A stretch of DNA of 64,000 nucleotides from the NCBI RefSeq assembly GCF_031202265.1, contig NZ_CP100604.1, forward strand, positions 310,001 to 374,000, given 5' to 3'. A program made the position numbers and the translations under genes. Below the pieces are notes generated by a model that saw nothing but the letters and a program-made list of their open reading frames with translations, was not told the DNA's origin and did not search any database. Source of the DNA: Bradyrhizobium sp. Ash2021. GTDB taxonomy: Bacteria > Pseudomonadota > Alphaproteobacteria > Rhizobiales > Xanthobacteraceae. Shown in pieces: positions 61,980 through 64,000 of the stretch (positions are counted from its first letter, which is position 1; the number at the start of each line of letters is the position of its first letter).

Positions 61980-62342
61980 TCAATCGATAAACTGATAATC
62001 AATTCGTATCCGGCCATCGTCGGCCAGCAGGCAGACGATCAGTCCGGTCGCGGCGACCGCGCCGCCGCCTTTCGGCACCATGCGCCAGTTGAACCTGACG
62101 AGGTCGCGGAGCTGCTCGACGCCGCCGTTGGGCTCGAACCGGTAATTGCGTTCGGCGACGTTGGTCTGGTGCGAGGTGGCGACGCGGGTCTCCAGAGCGG
62201 CGTGGCCGTGCACCTCGCGCTCCCGCACATAATGGGTGCCATTCTTGATCCAGAGGGCTGCGACCTCGGCGCGGCGGGCGGCCGGATCGGCTTCATTCCA
62301 GACCTGGATGTAACGCTTGGCGAGGTCTTCGGCGTGGGACAT
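61980..62342 (-). CDS. SnoaL-like / NTF2-fold protein
   Basis: A 120-residue protein from ATG 62342 with AGAGATAGG ahead. AKRYIQVWNEADPAARRAEV, ALWIKNGTHYVRERE and VRFNWRMVPKGGGAVAATGL are typical of small SnoaL-like proteins; REVHGHAALE marks the middle helix. It is divergent from an AraC regulator with 141 bases between them, an arrangement typical for a regulator and its target. Function unknown. Confidence 0.85.
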   Translation of the reverse strand: MSHAEDLAKRYIQVWNEADPAARRAEVAALWIKNGTHYVREREVHGHAALETRVATSHQTNVAERNYRFEPNGGVEQLRDLVRFNWRMVPKGGGAVAATGLIVCLLADDGRIRIDYQFID

Positions 62343-62483
62343 GGGACCTATCTCTTCTCGAATTTTTCGTGCCGGCTGACCGGCGATGAAGAGAGGATAG
62401 GGATGGAAAACTGGACGATGAATGGCTATTTGGCCTAGATTATTGTCCAGACGTCCAGACCAGCGGTGGGTGAGGAAGAGCAC

Positions 62484-63422
62484 ATGGATCCCCTCGACGA
62501 TGCATTTTCGGTCATGCGGGTGCGCCAATCGCTCTATGCGCGGGTCGATGCCGGCGCGCCCTGGGCGATCCGGTTCCGGGAAGGCAAAGCCGCGCGATTT
62601 GGCCTGGTTGTCGCAGGCTCCTGCTGGCTCACGACGGAGGCGCCTTCGAAATCGATCCCGCTCGCGGCGGGCGATTGCTACGTGATCCTGGATGGCTCGA
62701 CCTACACGCTCGGCGACGATCCGCGCTCGGCGCCGCAGAACTGTTTTGACGTGATGCCAAAACTGGTCGATGGCGCGGTCGGCATCGGCGGCGGTGGGGC
62801 GGCGGCCACCGTCGTGACCGGTTGGTTCGTCTATGACGAACTCGGCGCCCGCCCGTTGACCGCGCTGCTGCCGCGCGTGCTGCATACAAGCGTCGATGGC
62901 TACCGCACCGAGATTTTGAAAGCGACGCTCGAATTGCTGGCGAAGGAGACCGAACGCCCCGGCATCGGCTCCGGCGTCGTCATTTCGGGGCTTGCGGATA
63001 TCCTGTTCGTGCAGGCGATCCGCAGCCATCTCAACCACGCCAATGAGGACGACGTCGGCTGGCTCGCGGCCTTGTCCGACAAGCGCATCGGTGCTGCGAT
63101 GCGCGCGCTGCACGGCAGTCCGGCCGACGCGTGGACCGTGGAGAAGCTCGCGGCGCGTGCCAACATGTCGCGCTCGGCATTTGCCGCGCGCTTCAAGGCA
63201 AAGCTCGGCGAAGCGCCGCTGGAGTATCTGACGCGCTGGCGCATGTTCCGCGCCGGCGTGCTGCTGCGGCACACCGAGCGCTCGCTGGCGGAAATCGCCA
63301 ATGAAGTCGGCTACGAGAGCGACGCGGCGCTGAGCAAGGCGTTTCACCGCGTCGTCGGCATGGCGCCTGGCGCGTTCCGTAGGCAGAACGCGGAGGCGAG
63401 CGGAAGGAAAGCTGCAGCCTGA
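62484..63422 (+). CDS. AraC family transcriptional regulator with cupin domain
   Basis: A 312-residue regulator; ATG 62484 has GAGGAAGAG ahead (a GTG at 62466 is in frame). The cupin_6-type sensor domain spans about 15-190: GLVVAGSCWLTTEAPSKSIP and LAAGDCYVILDGSTYTLGDD. The C-terminal pair of helix-turn-helices (about 205-300) has WTVEKLAARANMSRSAFAAR and SLAEIANEVGYESDAALSKA followed by FHRVVGMAPGAFRR. It probably controls the divergent SnoaL-like gene. Confidence 0.92.
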   Translation: MDPLDDAFSVMRVRQSLYARVDAGAPWAIRFREGKAARFGLVVAGSCWLTTEAPSKSIPLAAGDCYVILDGSTYTLGDDPRSAPQNCFDVMPKLVDGAVGIGGGGAAATVVTGWFVYDELGARPLTALLPRVLHTSVDGYRTEILKATLELLAKETERPGIGSGVVISGLADILFVQAIRSHLNHANEDDVGWLAALSDKRIGAAMRALHGSPADAWTVEKLAARANMSRSAFAARFKAKLGEAPLEYLTRWRMFRAGVLLRHTERSLAEIANEVGYESDAALSKAFHRVVGMAPGAFRRQNAEASGRKAAA

Positions 63423-63431
63423 TAGTTGGCG

Positions 63432-63535
63432 TCATCCTGTGAGGTGCGAGCCTCTTCGGCGAGCCTCGAAGGATGCTGACCCGGTGCTTGCGGCTCATCC
63501 TTCGAGGCTCGCTGCGCTCGCACCTCAGGATGACG
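63432..63535. repeat. Dispersed palindromic repeat, family C copy 3
   Basis: GTCATCCTGTGAGGTGCGAG to CTCGCACCTCAGGATGACG, with AGCCTCGAAGGATG / CATCCTTCGAGGCT inside. It lacks the GCAATTGC palindrome found in other copies. Confidence 0.8.
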
Positions 63536-63618
63536 ACGCAGTTTGCGGCGGAAATGCGCGGGCGGCGGCCTAACATTACAGTTGCTTTTTTTGCGGGCTT
63601 CTGAATCCATGGGCAACC

Positions 63619-64000
63619 ATGATTCGAATGTCGTGGGCGCGGGCCGCGTCGGTTGAGGAGACGCTTGCGTTGTGGGCGGCGTCGCTTCGAGAGATCAAGC
63701 AACGGATACGTCCGTTGTTCACGCAAGAGCGTGTTGCGACGAATGCAGGTCTATTCCTGGAAGGTCTGCTCGGAGATGAGCAGCGCAAGACCGGTTGGAT
63801 GCGCGCGGAGGCGGCTGGCGATCCCGGCCCATGGCGGCAGCAGGCGATTCTGGGTCGTGGAGACTGGGACGCCGATGCCCTGCGCGATATCGTGCGCGAC
63901 TACGTCATCGAGCATTTGGCGGATGACGATGCGGTGCTGGTGATCGACGAGACCGGTTTTCTCAAACAGGGCAAAGCGTCATGCGGAGTGGCGCGGCAAT
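63619..64000 (+). CDS. IS701-type transposase, N-terminal part (cut by window edge)
   Basis: An open frame of 127 codons from ATG 63619 to the window end, with no stop. It reads MIRMSWARAASVEETLALWA, then IKQRIRPLFTQERV, FLEGLLGDEQRKTGWMRAEA, DIVRDYVIEHLADDDAVLV and IDETGFLKQGKASCGVARQ. The IDETGFLKQGKxSxGVxRQ block with its first catalytic Asp is diagnostic for IS701-family transposases. The element's left end should lie between 63540 and 63618 (GGCCTAACATTACAGTTGC is there), but I cannot confirm the inverted repeat. Confidence 0.85.
   Translation, partial: MIRMSWARAASVEETLALWAASLREIKQRIRPLFTQERVATNAGLFLEGLLGDEQRKTGWMRAEAAGDPGPWRQQAILGRGDWDADALRDIVRDYVIEHLADDDAVLVIDETGFLKQGKASCGVARQ

Overview
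The window looks like a chromosomal segment of a GC-rich alphaproteobacterium of the Bradyrhizobium / Rhodopseudomonas group (Nitrobacteraceae). The grounds are the gpsA-tsaD-hemD-mitofilin-hemY neighbourhood, an IalB-family protein, several Tat-exported enzymes, two TAXI-type binding proteins, and many dispersed palindromic intergenic repeats. No database search was possible; family names come from motifs read in the translations.

Layout. 1-4.8 kb: the end of a topoisomerase IB gene, an EVE-domain protein, gpsA and tsaD on the minus strand, then hemD. 4.9-7.8 kb: a bacterial mitofilin (Mic60-like) and HemY, closed by a strong hairpin. 8-14.3 kb: tRNA-Thr(CGT), a POT peptide transporter, an acyltransferase-3/SGNH protein bracketed by two near-identical CRP-type palindromes, a small secreted protein, a polysaccharide deacetylase and two small Cys-rich exported paralogues. 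14.3-24.7 kb: an MFS exporter, a Tat-exported hydrolase, a cytochrome P450, a class III nucleotide cyclase, a TerB-like protein, an SDR, a glutamine amidotransferase, a SnoaL-like protein and an enoyl-CoA hydratase. 24.7-29.2 kb: tRNA-Ala(CGC), yggT-DUF167-folD, a decayed M20 peptidase, ppa and a GNAT. 29.4-32.6 kb: a four-gene unit (exported hydrolase, DUF2269 membrane protein, SDR fused to a DoxX-like domain, DCC thiol protein). 32.6-40 kb: a lower-GC lone HNH nuclease, an amine-oxidase-like flavoprotein, typA, a Crp/Fnr regulator, a single-domain response regulator and PhoD. 40-45 kb: two TAXI proteins around a pterin dehydratase, a YkvA protein and the relic of a second cyclase. 45-54 kb: quinone oxidoreductase, a dienoyl-CoA-reductase-like SDR, ialB, an IS481-type insertion, rlmN, a PAP2 phosphatase and argG. 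54-64 kb: a proline-rich OmpA protein, a VOC gene fragment, a sedolisin, an FkbM methyltransferase, a hybrid histidine kinase, a divergent SnoaL/AraC pair and the start of an IS701-type transposase running off the edge.

Most content is core or near-core metabolism and envelope biology. The accessory signals are the two insertion sequences, the HNH gene, three gene relics (M20 peptidase, cyclase, VOC protein) and the repeats. The most unusual pattern is a set of seven dispersed palindromes that share an invariant GCAATTGC core while their arms change symmetrically. Also notable are the lack of hemC between tsaD and hemD, the paired CRP-like boxes, a probable CTG start codon, and the redox/membrane operon at 29.4-32.6 kb.
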